This document shows positions 25,533-33,658 of a stretch of DNA of 64,000 nt, piece by piece. The notes under the pieces are model-generated. The model was not told the origin of the DNA. It worked only from the letters and a program-made list of their open reading frames with translations, and did no database searches. The stretch covers positions 124,001 through 188,000 of the forward strand of contig DATGQZ010000043.1 in NCBI GenBank assembly GCA_035303945.1, in the 5' to 3' direction. Each line of letters starts with the position of its first letter. Within the stretch, counting starts at the first letter, position 1. The position numbers and the translations under genes are program-made. This DNA is from DATGMS01 sp035303945 (GTDB lineage Bacteria; Bacteroidota; Bacteroidia; Cytophagales; Cyclobacteriaceae).

Positions 25533-26168
25533 ATGCTGGAAATTAAGCTATCTGAAGCAGGAAAGCGATTCCAATATGAATGGATTTTCAACAAGGTCGA
25601 CCTGCGCATACCTCCTTTCACAAAAATTGCCGTAACGGGGAGCAATGGTTCCGGTAAGTCCACCTTGTTGAAATGCCTATCCGGGCAAATTCCTTTGACC
25701 GAAGGAAAAATAGAATATAGCTTAAATGGTGAGCCCTTGGCAAGTGATGATTACTTTCGGTACCTTGCCATTAGTGCGCCCTATTTGGAGCTGCCCGAGG
25801 AGTTTACTTTACAGGAACTGCTTGATTTCCACTTTAAGTTTAAGCGTAAAATCCCTGATCTAGACCTCAGCGATCTTCCGAAGCTCATGTATCTCGAAAA
25901 TTCACTTAACAAACAGGTACAATTTTTTTCGTCAGGAATGAAGCAAAGGCTGAAGCTTGGTTTATGTCTATTCTCAGACGTTCCACTTTTATTATTAGAT
26001 GAACCTGCTTCTAACCTAGATCAAAAAGGAATAGCTTGGTACCTCGATTTAATAAAGACGTATGGGTCCACCAAAACCATTGTTGTTTGCTCTAATGATA
26101 CGAGAGAGTATGGGTTTTGTGATCAGCTATTGAATATTGAAGATTATAAAATAAAAGCGAGAGGGTAA
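25533..26168 (+). CDS. ABC-type ATPase subunit, orphan
   Basis: A 211-residue ATP-binding cassette protein with Walker A GSNGSGKST, signature FSSGMKQR (in place of LSGGQ), Walker B LLLLDEP and D-loop SNLD. The usual switch histidine position reads VCSNDTRE, so His appears replaced by Asn. No permease gene adjoins it. It follows lpxA by four bases at the end of the lipid A operon, so it may assist lipopolysaccharide or lipoprotein transport, or recruit a permease encoded elsewhere; the sequence does not decide. Expression with lpxA seems certain. Confidence 0.88.
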   Translation: MLEIKLSEAGKRFQYEWIFNKVDLRIPPFTKIAVTGSNGSGKSTLLKCLSGQIPLTEGKIEYSLNGEPLASDDYFRYLAISAPYLELPEEFTLQELLDFHFKFKRKIPDLDLSDLPKLMYLENSLNKQVQFFSSGMKQRLKLGLCLFSDVPLLLLDEPASNLDQKGIAWYLDLIKTYGSTKTIVVCSNDTREYGFCDQLLNIEDYKIKARG

Positions 26169-26228
26169 CGGAACAGACCTTCTTTCTTCTTATTTTGTGG
26201 ATGTTTGTCGATTAGTTGTTTTTTTGAT

Positions 26229-26705
26229 ATGCAAAGATCATTACTATCCTTTCTGCTTATTGCCACTGCTTCAATGCTACTGTCCTGCGGAGGAGATGGT
26301 GAACCGACTCCCTCGCCTCAGAAAAATGAGCAGCAGCAAGCAGTGGAGCAATTGGCCGGTGGGTCCACTATTACATGGACAGTGGCGAATGGAGGAGCGG
26401 TGACTAAAGATGGCCAATCGTTGACTGGAGATTTTTCGGGTTTCGAACTGAAATTGATCGATTCAGGCAATGGAAGGACCTATGCAACAACTGCCAATCC
26501 GCTCTTTGATCAAAACGGCAACTGGAATTTTGTAGGGGAAAGTCTAGATAAAATACTGCTTACGGGCAAGCAACCTGCAGCAGGAAAGGAAATATCCTTT
26601 AGCCGAAATGGAGACAAGCTGACATTGACTTTTAATGTGCCTGTACCCAATGCACGTGTAGAAGCATTAGCTGGCTCCTATGTCTTTGAGCTGATGAAAA
26701 AATAA
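26229..26705 (+). CDS. Small putative lipoprotein of unknown function
   Basis: A 158-residue protein from the ATG at 26229 (a TTG at 26205 would give an unlikely longer N-region). The signal peptide ends at the lipobox MLLSC near residue 20, followed by GGDGEPTPSPQKNEQQQ, a low-complexity tether usual for surface or periplasmic lipoproteins. The mature part is rich in beta-prone Gly/Thr/Asn segments (WTVANGGAVTKDGQSLTGDF) and ends AGSYVFELMKK, suggesting a small beta-sandwich. I do not recognise a family. It lies 60 bases after the ABC gene and could be transcribed with it. Confidence 0.75.
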   Translation: MQRSLLSFLLIATASMLLSCGGDGEPTPSPQKNEQQQAVEQLAGGSTITWTVANGGAVTKDGQSLTGDFSGFELKLIDSGNGRTYATTANPLFDQNGNWNFVGESLDKILLTGKQPAAGKEISFSRNGDKLTLTFNVPVPNARVEALAGSYVFELMKK

Positions 26706-26763
26706 GTTTTGGATACTAGTACCTTTTTCCCATCAACAGTAATAAGATAAACCCCCGAATCCC

Positions 26764-27189
26764 ATGAAACACTGTTTCCTTTTATTTGCCTGTCTATTGT
26801 TGGGCTTTGCCTCCTCCTTTGCACAGCAAAAAAATAAAGCTCTCGAAAAAAAAGTAGAAGACCTACGTCTACTGCTAATCTCCCCCGAACGGGCGTCACT
26901 AGAAAGAATAACTTCTCCCCAGCTATCTTATGGCCACTCCAATGGAAGGATTGAAAACCAAAAAGAGTTCGTTGAATATTTACTGTCAGGAGTCTCTAAG
27001 TTTGTTACGATTGAACTTCAAGATCAAACTGTTGACGTAGTAGAAGATATCGGCATTGTCAGGCATATTCTTGTAGCAGAAACGAACAACCAAGGGGAAA
27101 CCGTCCATATTAAAATCGGTGTACTTTTAATATGGAAATTAGAAGAAAAAGAATGGAAACTCCTTGCCCGTCAAGCGTTTAAGATATAA
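26764..27189 (+). CDS. Exported NTF2-like (SnoaL/DUF4440-type) protein
   Basis: A 141-residue protein with a cleavable signal peptide (MKHCFLLFACLLLGFASSFAQ). The mature part follows the cone-shaped NTF2 fold: N-terminal helix LEKKVEDLRLLLISPERASLERI, LSYGHSNGRIENQKEFVEYL, then beta strands to a terminal W-KLLARQAF. The SYGHS...G.I..K.EF pattern is common in DUF4440 proteins. Such domains bind small hydrophobic ligands or act as isomerase-like enzymes; no catalytic set is clear. It stands 58 bases after the lipoprotein gene. Confidence 0.82.
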   Translation: MKHCFLLFACLLLGFASSFAQQKNKALEKKVEDLRLLLISPERASLERITSPQLSYGHSNGRIENQKEFVEYLLSGVSKFVTIELQDQTVDVVEDIGIVRHILVAETNNQGETVHIKIGVLLIWKLEEKEWKLLARQAFKI

Positions 27190-27319
27190 AATCGCAATCT
27201 GTTCACATATTCCTGCTCGTGGCCAAATAAAAAGAAAATTGAGAAATAGAATGTCCTGATGTTTTGCGGCTTTCTTCAATAGGTATTACCTTAGCCCCTC
27301 AATTTGTAAATCGATAGTA

Positions 27320-27859
27320 ATGAGGACGTGGTTTTTGTGTAAAGTAAAATATGCCAAGGAAAATGAGCAGGGCCTGCTCAAAAATGTTTCGGAACAATAC
27401 CTGGTGGATGCTGTATCCTTCACAGAAGCCGAAGCGAGGATCTACGATATGCTTGGAAGTGTGATACGTGGGGATTTCCAAGTCACTAATATTAGCAAGA
27501 GCAATATCGTTGATGTGTTTTTCTTTGAGGATAGCGATGTTTGGTACAAGTGCAAAATCACCTATGTGGTAGCAGATGCTGACAGTGGCAAAGAGAAAAA
27601 AGTGACCCAATACATGCTTGTCTCTGCACATAATGTGAAAGACGCCTACGATAGGATACATGAAAGTCTCAACAACATGCTGGTTAGCTTTGTGGTGCCT
27701 GACATCAATGAAAGTCCTATTGTGGAGATCTTCCCTTATGAAAGGGATGATGAAGAATTAAAGCCTACTTACCAAGGCCACGCCGTCAGCATTGATGAGG
27801 GAAAAGGTACCGTAAAAATTATACAGGGGTCAGAAGAGGTCGAAGAAGAAGCTCATTAA
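27320..27859 (+). CDS. DUF4494 protein
   Basis: A 179-residue cytoplasmic protein. RTWFLCKVKY at the start, LVDAVSFTEAEARIYDML, DVWYKCKITYVV and the C-terminal acidic tail (GSEEVEEEAH) match the Bacteroidota-specific DUF4494 family, whose function is unknown. There is no signal peptide or membrane segment. It appears monocistronic and ends just before a clear hairpin terminator at 27891. Confidence 0.88.
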   Translation: MRTWFLCKVKYAKENEQGLLKNVSEQYLVDAVSFTEAEARIYDMLGSVIRGDFQVTNISKSNIVDVFFFEDSDVWYKCKITYVVADADSGKEKKVTQYMLVSAHNVKDAYDRIHESLNNMLVSFVVPDINESPIVEIFPYERDDEELKPTYQGHAVSIDEGKGTVKIIQGSEEVEEEAH

Positions 27860-27890
27860 TAGGGAAGATAAATAAGGCATTTAACGTTTT

Positions 27891-27924
27891 AAACCACAGA
27901 AGCAATTTCTGTGGTTTGTTTTTT
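27891..27924 (+). terminator. Terminator after the DUF4494 gene
   Basis: AAACCACAGA (27891-27900) pairs with TCTGTGGTTT (27908-27917), a 10-bp stem with a 7-nt loop, followed by GTTTTTT. This is a standard intrinsic terminator for the plus strand. Confidence 0.85.
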
Positions 27925-28171
27925 ATGTTGTGCATGATTAAACGCTGTGTACCTACTACCACCTGCCGTGCAACAACTTATTTTTTATGGAATAAGCATA
28001 CCTCCCCCCCGGTGATGGGAGAATAGTGTTAGATCGTTTAGCAGATTGATGCTCGAATTTTTTTGCGGATAAAATAGCGTTCACAGTCAAAACGATGCAT
28101 TATTTAAGGTAGGAAATCCATTTTTTTAAGTATATTTCTTTTTTAATTCCTTTAATATTTCACTTGATCCT
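27925..28171. other. Intergenic region without a recognisable gene
   Basis: Together with the terminator this gap is 312 bases long. It holds a run of seven C at 28004-28010 and an AT-rich stretch before the next start codon with a near-consensus TATATTTC. No ORF with coding character, tRNA or strong hairpin was seen. Confidence 0.5.
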
Positions 28172-28879
28172 ATGAAAGAAACGTTACTCGTACTCTTAAT
28201 TTTTACCATGTCATTAACTGTAGCTGAGGCTCAGGACGATAGAACCGACAGATTGGGTATTGGGGTGGGGCCGGCGATGATGTATGGCGACAATACCGGA
28301 ATTACGCGACAATTTAAATTCAAGGTTCTGCCGGCTTTGACCTTGGATTATCACAAAAAACTTCATGCGTTTTGGGATGCACGGGCTTCATTGGGCTGGC
28401 AGATGGTGAGCAGCGGTGATTTTTATGATCATCGGCATCTTCCAAAAATTGCCAGAAATAACCTTCCGCATGGATTTAAGGGAAATGCTTTTTATGCCGA
28501 CGTCATGCCAGTATTCCATCTTAACCCTAACCAAAGCGGCTATTTGCCTGCCATGTACAAGGTGTATGTAGGCACGGGTTTCGGTCTTGCCTATGTCAGT
28601 AGACAAGACCGATACCTTAGCATCATTGGGGAGGATATTTACGGGGAGGAAATACTGGGTGACGCCCGAACGATCAAGGGCAGCAACACGTCGGTCTATA
28701 TGCCATTCCGACTGGGAGTTACAAAAGACATCAATGAACCATGGGAGATTGGCTTAGAATCTTCTTTGTTGGTAAGTTTCTTTGGCGAGCTGGATGGCAA
28801 TGATCTGCAACAAAAGGTAATAAAACCCGACATCCTGGCTCAATTCCAGTTTTTTATTCGCAGGAGACTTGATTTGTAA
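28172..28879 (+). CDS. Probable outer-membrane beta-barrel protein, unknown role
   Basis: A 235-residue exported protein. A signal peptide (about 1-20, ending VAEAQ) is followed by alternating amphipathic strands with Gly and aromatic residues (LGIGVGPAMMYGDN, ARASLGWQMVS, YVGTGFGLAYVSR, FRLGVTKDI, IGLESSLLVSFFGEL) and a C-terminal strand AQFQFFIRRRLDL. This fits an eight- to ten-stranded outer-membrane barrel of the porin-family/OmpW-like kind. No family was recognised. It precedes the sugar transporter gene by 49 bases, but functional linkage is unclear. Confidence 0.72.
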   Translation: MKETLLVLLIFTMSLTVAEAQDDRTDRLGIGVGPAMMYGDNTGITRQFKFKVLPALTLDYHKKLHAFWDARASLGWQMVSSGDFYDHRHLPKIARNNLPHGFKGNAFYADVMPVFHLNPNQSGYLPAMYKVYVGTGFGLAYVSRQDRYLSIIGEDIYGEEILGDARTIKGSNTSVYMPFRLGVTKDINEPWEIGLESSLLVSFFGELDGNDLQQKVIKPDILAQFQFFIRRRLDL

Positions 28880-28928
28880 GGAATAAATTATCAGCTTGGA
28901 TTTTTTAGTTGAATAATAAACCCATAAC

Positions 28929-30281
28929 ATGACAAACAATAAATACGTCCTCCTTCTCTCATTAGTGGTAGCTTTGGGAGGCTTTCTTTTTGGATTCGAT
29001 ACAGCCGTTATCTCTGGTGCGGAGAGAGATATTCAAGAGATCTGGAATCTGAGTGATTGGACTCACGGTATGGCGGTGGCCATAGCCCTCTATGGCACTG
29101 TTCTCGGCGCTTTGTTTGGAGGAGTGCCTGCCAGCAAATATGGTCGCAAGCCGGCACTCTTAGGAATAGGCCTGTTGTATCTTGTATCCGCCATCGGCTC
29201 AGCAGTAGCTCCGGAAATTATCACCTTTATGTTTTTCCGCTTTGTTGGCGGACTAGGTGTCGGCGCATCCTCCGTTGTAGCCCCCATGTACATCAGTGAA
29301 ATTGCACCGGCAAAAAATCGCGGGTTGCTTGTAGCGCTGTTCCAGTTTAATTTGGTGTTTGGGATACTCTTCGCTTATTTCTCAAATTATTTGATCGGTA
29401 TATCCAGCTTGGACCAAACGTGGAGATGGATGCTGGGGGTAGAAGCAATACCAGCCTTAATATATACGCTTTTGGTATTAAGGGTTCCAGAAAGCCCCAG
29501 ATGGCTTATTGCTATCCAAGATGATTTCCAACAGGCTAGGGCTATCCTCACCAAAACGGACCCTGAAGGAGTAGATGAAGCCATAGCATTAGCCCTTAAG
29601 GAAAAAAAGGCCGCATCAGTAAGTATAGGTTTTTCCGCCCTATTCCGTTCAAAATACCTCCACGTTACGATGTTAGCCATTGTCATTGCCATGTTTAATC
29701 AACTCTCCGGTATTAATGCAATCATCTACTTTGCACCAAGAGTTTTTGAAATGGCAGGCATCAATGCAGAAAATGCACTCTTTTCCACCATTGGGATTGG
29801 CGTAGTGAATCTGTTTGCCACAATGCTTGGGCTTTATTTTATTGACCGTATTGGAAGGAAAAAACTAATGTATATTGGTTCAATAGGATACATTGTATCT
29901 TTGGCACTTATAGCCTACTCTTTTTCCGGAGGAGCAATTCCGCCGCACTACTTGCCTATATTCGTTTTTGTGTTTATTGCTTCACATGCTGTAGGCCAAG
30001 GAAGCGTCATTTGGGTCTTTATTGCAGAGGTTTTCCCCAACGAACTTCGAGCTTATGGGCAGTCTATTGGTAGCTTCACCCATTGGATATTGGCAGCTGT
30101 TATTGCCAATGTCTTTCCTTTCTTTGCCAATAATATCGGGCCAACCACCATCTTTGGCTTCTTTGGCGTCATGATGGTCATTCAATTGATATGGGTGGCA
30201 ACCCGCATGCCGGAGACCAAAGGGAGGTCTCTCGAAGAAATTCAGCAAGATCTAAATAAGCATCAACGTGTCGCATCCTAA
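28929..30281 (+). CDS. MFS sugar porter (XylE/GLUT family)
   Basis: A 450-residue inner-membrane protein with twelve predicted membrane helices. Sugar-porter signatures are present: GFDTAVISGAE in helix 1, the KYGRKPAL and DRIGRKKL loops, PESPRWL after helix 6, NQLSGINAIIYFAP in helix 7, and PETKGRSLEE after helix 12. Members of this family import hexoses or xylose, usually with protons. It overlaps the following PfkB-type sugar kinase by 14 bases, so import and phosphorylation of one sugar are coupled; the kinase points to fructose. Confidence 0.94.
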   Translation: MTNNKYVLLLSLVVALGGFLFGFDTAVISGAERDIQEIWNLSDWTHGMAVAIALYGTVLGALFGGVPASKYGRKPALLGIGLLYLVSAIGSAVAPEIITFMFFRFVGGLGVGASSVVAPMYISEIAPAKNRGLLVALFQFNLVFGILFAYFSNYLIGISSLDQTWRWMLGVEAIPALIYTLLVLRVPESPRWLIAIQDDFQQARAILTKTDPEGVDEAIALALKEKKAASVSIGFSALFRSKYLHVTMLAIVIAMFNQLSGINAIIYFAPRVFEMAGINAENALFSTIGIGVVNLFATMLGLYFIDRIGRKKLMYIGSIGYIVSLALIAYSFSGGAIPPHYLPIFVFVFIASHAVGQGSVIWVFIAEVFPNELRAYGQSIGSFTHWILAAVIANVFPFFANNIGPTTIFGFFGVMMVIQLIWVATRMPETKGRSLEEIQQDLNKHQRVAS

Positions 30282-31167
30282 GATAGTCTGTTTTGGAGAG
30301 ATGCTTTGGGATGTCTTTCCACAACAAAAAATTGCGGGAGGTGCACCGATGAATCTCGCCCTACACCTTCAACATCTCAAGGCTCAAGTAGCTTTTGTTT
30401 CTAAGATAGGAGATGATCAAGAGGGAGAGGAACTTTTAACTCTCCTGCACGAACATGCTTTGCCTACAGACAAAGTTCTTATTGATCCAACATTGCCTAC
30501 AGGTAGGGTAATCGTAGATGATGCAGATAAAGAAAACATCAAATATGAAATCGTCAAGCCTTCTGCATGGGACAACATAACTTGGAATGAAAACCTACAG
30601 CATGAAGTCAGTAAGGCGGATGCTTTTATTTTCGGGAGTCTGGCCGCGAGAGAGCCAAACAGTAGAACAACACTACTGAAACTGCTGGATACTCCTGTTC
30701 TAAAGGTGTTCGACATTAACCTCCGCGCACCGTTTTATTCTTTTGAGCTGCTGAAACAACTTCTAGCCTTTGCTGATATACTCAAGCTAAATGAAGAAGA
30801 GCTAGCAAAGTTGATGGAGTTTCACATGCTGGAGGGAGATTATATTAACGCATTGGATCACATCGCCAAGGAATACAGACTTCAGATGATCTGTGTCACC
30901 AAAGGAAAGCATGGTGCAGATCTCTACAAAAATGGAGCTTTGACTACCCATGTAGGATATCAAGTCAAAGTGGAAGACACAGTTGGTTCTGGCGACGCCT
31001 TTTTAAGTGCCTTTATCTATAGCTATCTCGAAGGGAATTGCCCTGACAAGATCCTTGATGATGCATGTGCATTGGGCGCACTGGTTGCTACCAAAAAAGG
31101 TGGTACGCCAAAATACACAGCAGCTGAAATTGAACGCATTAAAAGGGATGGAAAAAGGGCATGCTAG
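30268..31167 (+). CDS. PfkB-family carbohydrate kinase, probable fructokinase
   Basis: A 299-residue ribokinase-fold enzyme. The N-terminal FGEMLWDVFP and GGAPMNLALHL segments and the C-terminal DTVGSGDAFLSAF motif, with its catalytic Asp and anion hole, are intact. The E-x-L-W-D start is typical of bacterial fructokinases, which make fructose-6-phosphate. The start is a GTG at 30268, inside the end of the transporter gene, which suggests translational coupling. The exact sugar is inferred. Confidence 0.88.
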   Translation: MSHPKIVCFGEMLWDVFPQQKIAGGAPMNLALHLQHLKAQVAFVSKIGDDQEGEELLTLLHEHALPTDKVLIDPTLPTGRVIVDDADKENIKYEIVKPSAWDNITWNENLQHEVSKADAFIFGSLAAREPNSRTTLLKLLDTPVLKVFDINLRAPFYSFELLKQLLAFADILKLNEEELAKLMEFHMLEGDYINALDHIAKEYRLQMICVTKGKHGADLYKNGALTTHVGYQVKVEDTVGSGDAFLSAFIYSYLEGNCPDKILDDACALGALVATKKGGTPKYTAAEIERIKRDGKRAC

Positions 31168-31178
31168 CCCCTACCCTA

Positions 31179-32285
31179 CTATGTAATAAAAAAACTTTGA
31201 ATCTCCCCCCATGTTTGAGTTTGATCATATACTAATTTACCATTGTTGATGGTCAAGGGGGAGTCTATATTGTTGTGGTACAACTGGCCAGTACCGAGGC
31301 CTTGCGGTAAATCCGGCAAACATGTCGAGGTGAGTTGAGCAATTGCATTTAATCCAATATTGCTTTCTAGGGCAGATGTCATCCACCAGCCGATGCCTCT
31401 CTCCTCAGCTAGCTGAATCCATGTTCTCGTTGATTGTATTCCGCCTAACAGCGTAGGTTTAAGAATAATGAAAGGGGGACGAATCTGTTCAAGCAGATGA
31501 ATTTTTTCCTCCAACTCATGCACACCGATAAGCTCCTCGTCCAAAGCAATAGGCACCGGACTATTTCGGCATAACCGACTCATGGGTTCAATCTGTCCCT
31601 GTTGGATAGGTTGCTCTATGCTGTGGATCTGCAGTTCCGCAAGCCGATCAAGTTTATTCATAGCTTCCGCTTCTGAAAAAGCCCCATTGGCATCCACCCT
31701 AAGGGTGATTTGATCAGGCCCAAACTGCTCCCGAACAAAAGAGAGAAGACGATATTCCTGCTCAAAATCTATACTTCCAATTTTCATTTTGATGCAATTA
31801 TATCCCTCGCGCAGCTTTTGCTGTATCTGCTCCAACATAAACTCCCGATCGCCCATCCATATCAGCCCGTTGATGGTGATGGACTCGGTCCCCTTGTAGA
31901 AATCATTTTCAAACAGCTTCCGTGTCCCCCCGTTCATCAGGTCCAATAGCGCTACCTCCAAGGCAAAACGAACACTTGGCAGTTCAGGGGGAACGATATC
32001 TTCCACCTCTTTCATCAGATCCTGTTCTGCAGTGGGTAATGTAATGCCAGAAATTCTCTCACACAAAGTCTCTATTTGTTGCTCAAAATCTGGCCGGTCA
32101 TCCACACTTAATCTAGGAAGTGGGCCGGCCTCTCCATAGCCAATAACACCTGGAAACATGTCCGATACTACTTTGATATAAAAGGTGTCTTTAACTTTTA
32201 AAACACCTCTGGATGTTCCTGCGTCAAATTTAAATTTCAACTGATGTTTCGCATAGGTTGCCCTAATCGTAAAGGAAGAAGTCAT
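31179..32285 (-). CDS. menC: o-Succinylbenzoate synthase-like enolase-superfamily enzyme
   Basis: A 368-residue enzyme of the enolase superfamily. Catalytic and metal residues are seen in order: KMKIG (Lys), RVDANGAF (Asp), SIEQP (Glu), ALDEEL (Asp) and ILKPTLLGG (Lys). The C-terminal TSALESNIGLNAIAQL and GTGQLYHNN are typical of Bacteroidota MenC, which dehydrates SHCHC to o-succinylbenzoate in menaquinone synthesis. Related dipeptide epimerases share most motifs, so this is likely but not certain. No other men gene is in the window. It converges with the sugar kinase (11-base gap) and is divergent from queA. Confidence 0.85.
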   Translation of the reverse strand: MTSSFTIRATYAKHQLKFKFDAGTSRGVLKVKDTFYIKVVSDMFPGVIGYGEAGPLPRLSVDDRPDFEQQIETLCERISGITLPTAEQDLMKEVEDIVPPELPSVRFALEVALLDLMNGGTRKLFENDFYKGTESITINGLIWMGDREFMLEQIQQKLREGYNCIKMKIGSIDFEQEYRLLSFVREQFGPDQITLRVDANGAFSEAEAMNKLDRLAELQIHSIEQPIQQGQIEPMSRLCRNSPVPIALDEELIGVHELEEKIHLLEQIRPPFIILKPTLLGGIQSTRTWIQLAEERGIGWWMTSALESNIGLNAIAQLTSTCLPDLPQGLGTGQLYHNNIDSPLTINNGKLVYDQTQTWGEIQSFFIT

Positions 32286-32313
32286 AGCACTGTAATCCTG
32301 TTTTATAATGCCT

Positions 32314-32321
32314 TATATTTG
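32314..32321 (+). promoter_or_regulatory. Candidate queA -7 element
   Basis: TATATTTG is an exact TAnnTTTG match about 53 bases before the queA start. The -33 region has only a weak CTGT at about 32290-32293. A one-mismatch minus-strand element (TTAATTTG) that could serve menC lies just downstream. Confidence 0.45.
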
Positions 32322-32373
32322 CAGACCCGCAAATTAACTGAAAAAGCTGGGCTTTAAAATCGCAGATTACTCC

Positions 32374-33588
32374 ATGAGCATCCCTTCTATCCATTTATCG
32401 GATTATCAATACTATCTCCCAGATGAAAAAATCGCAAAATTCCCACTTGAAAAACGTGACGCTTCCAAATTGCTCTGTTTCGAGCAAGGGGAAATTAGCC
32501 ATCACCAATTTGTAGATCTCCCAGACCTTCTCCCTTCTGATACGTTGATGGTGTTTAACAATACCAAGGTGATTCCCGCCAGATTGGTTTTTCAGCGGAG
32601 CAGCGGAGCCAAAGTCGAAATATTTCTACTGAAGCCTCTTGCTCCATCGCAGGTGATCAATCAGGTGATGGAAGCCACCCATTCCGTTACCTGGGAAACA
32701 ATGATAGGCAATCTCAAAAAGTGGAAAGAGGACGAAGTGCTATTGGCTTCTTTGACAATAAATGATAAACATTTTGTACTGGAAGCCCATTTAGAAGATA
32801 GAGAACAAAAAGTTGTTCGCTTCCACTGGAAAGAAGAAATACCTTTCGTAGCCATTGTAGAAGCTGGCGGAGAGATTCCTCTTCCTCCTTATCTCAACCG
32901 TAAAGCGGTGGATGAAGACAAGCCCCGTTATCAGACTGTGTACTCGCAAAAAGAAGGGGCTGTAGCAGCACCCACGGCAGGCCTCCATTTTACAACGGAT
33001 ATTTTCAAAGAGCTGTCTAAAAAGGGGGTGGACACAGATTACCTCACCCTACATGTAGGGGCAGGAACCTTTCAGCCCATCAAAGATGAAGAAGTGGTTA
33101 GGCATGCTATGCACAGCGAACAGGTGGTGATCCATCAAAACAACCTGAAGAAACTGCTTGCCCATAAAGGAAATATTGTGGCAGTAGGCACCACTTCCAT
33201 GCGCTCATTGGAAAGCCTGTACTGGTTCGGAGTGAAGCTTCTTAGCGGTGAAGGCACGGAGTTTTTCATACCCAAACTTTATCCTTACCAAGAACATAAA
33301 ACTCCACCCTCTCTACAGGATAGCCTGCAAGCCATCTTGAACTGGATGAAAGAAAATAAGCGCATGGAAATAACAGGGCACACGGAAATAATGATTATGC
33401 CCGGCTATCATTTTAAAGTTTGCAATGGTCTGGTGACCAATTTCCACCAGCCTGGATCCACCCTTATACTTCTGGTTGCTGCATTTACCAACAACCATTG
33501 GAGAAAAATTTATGAGGAAGCGCTTAACCAAAGCTATCGCTTTTTGAGCTACGGCGACAGCAACCTGCTTTGGAACAACAAGATATAA
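32374..33588 (+). CDS. queA: tRNA preQ1(34) S-adenosylmethionine ribosyltransferase-isomerase
   Basis: A 404-residue enzyme that transfers and isomerises the ribosyl part of SAM to preQ1-modified tRNA, forming epoxyqueuosine. Family blocks are clear: LSDYQYYLPDEKIAKFP, VFNNTKVIPARL, GAVAAPTAGLHFT, LTLHVGAGTFQPI, GTTSMRSLE, and near the end TNFHQPGSTLILLVAAF. It is about 50 residues longer than the E. coli enzyme, with an extra segment around residues 85-150; I recall Bacteroidota QueA proteins of this size. It is monocistronic with a shared terminator. Confidence 0.95.
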   Translation: MSIPSIHLSDYQYYLPDEKIAKFPLEKRDASKLLCFEQGEISHHQFVDLPDLLPSDTLMVFNNTKVIPARLVFQRSSGAKVEIFLLKPLAPSQVINQVMEATHSVTWETMIGNLKKWKEDEVLLASLTINDKHFVLEAHLEDREQKVVRFHWKEEIPFVAIVEAGGEIPLPPYLNRKAVDEDKPRYQTVYSQKEGAVAAPTAGLHFTTDIFKELSKKGVDTDYLTLHVGAGTFQPIKDEEVVRHAMHSEQVVIHQNNLKKLLAHKGNIVAVGTTSMRSLESLYWFGVKLLSGEGTEFFIPKLYPYQEHKTPPSLQDSLQAILNWMKENKRMEITGHTEIMIMPGYHFKVCNGLVTNFHQPGSTLILLVAAFTNNHWRKIYEEALNQSYRFLSYGDSNLLWNNKI

Positions 33589-33606
33589 TTGTACCTGTTG
33601 CATAAA

Positions 33607-33637
33607 AAAGGCTGCCGGTAACACACCAGCAGCCTTT
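33607..33637. terminator. Bidirectional terminator between queA and the efflux operon
   Basis: AAAGGCTGC (33607-33615) pairs with GCAGCCTTT (33629-33637). An A-run lies to the left and TCTTTATTT to the right, so it can end both converging transcripts. Confidence 0.8.
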
Positions 33638-33658
33638 CTTTATTTACTGATTTAAAAT

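Noticed and set aside
28004..28010. Run of seven C as a possible phase-variable tract
   Set aside because: It is short, lies in a non-coding gap, and is not placed between promoter elements or within a reading frame.
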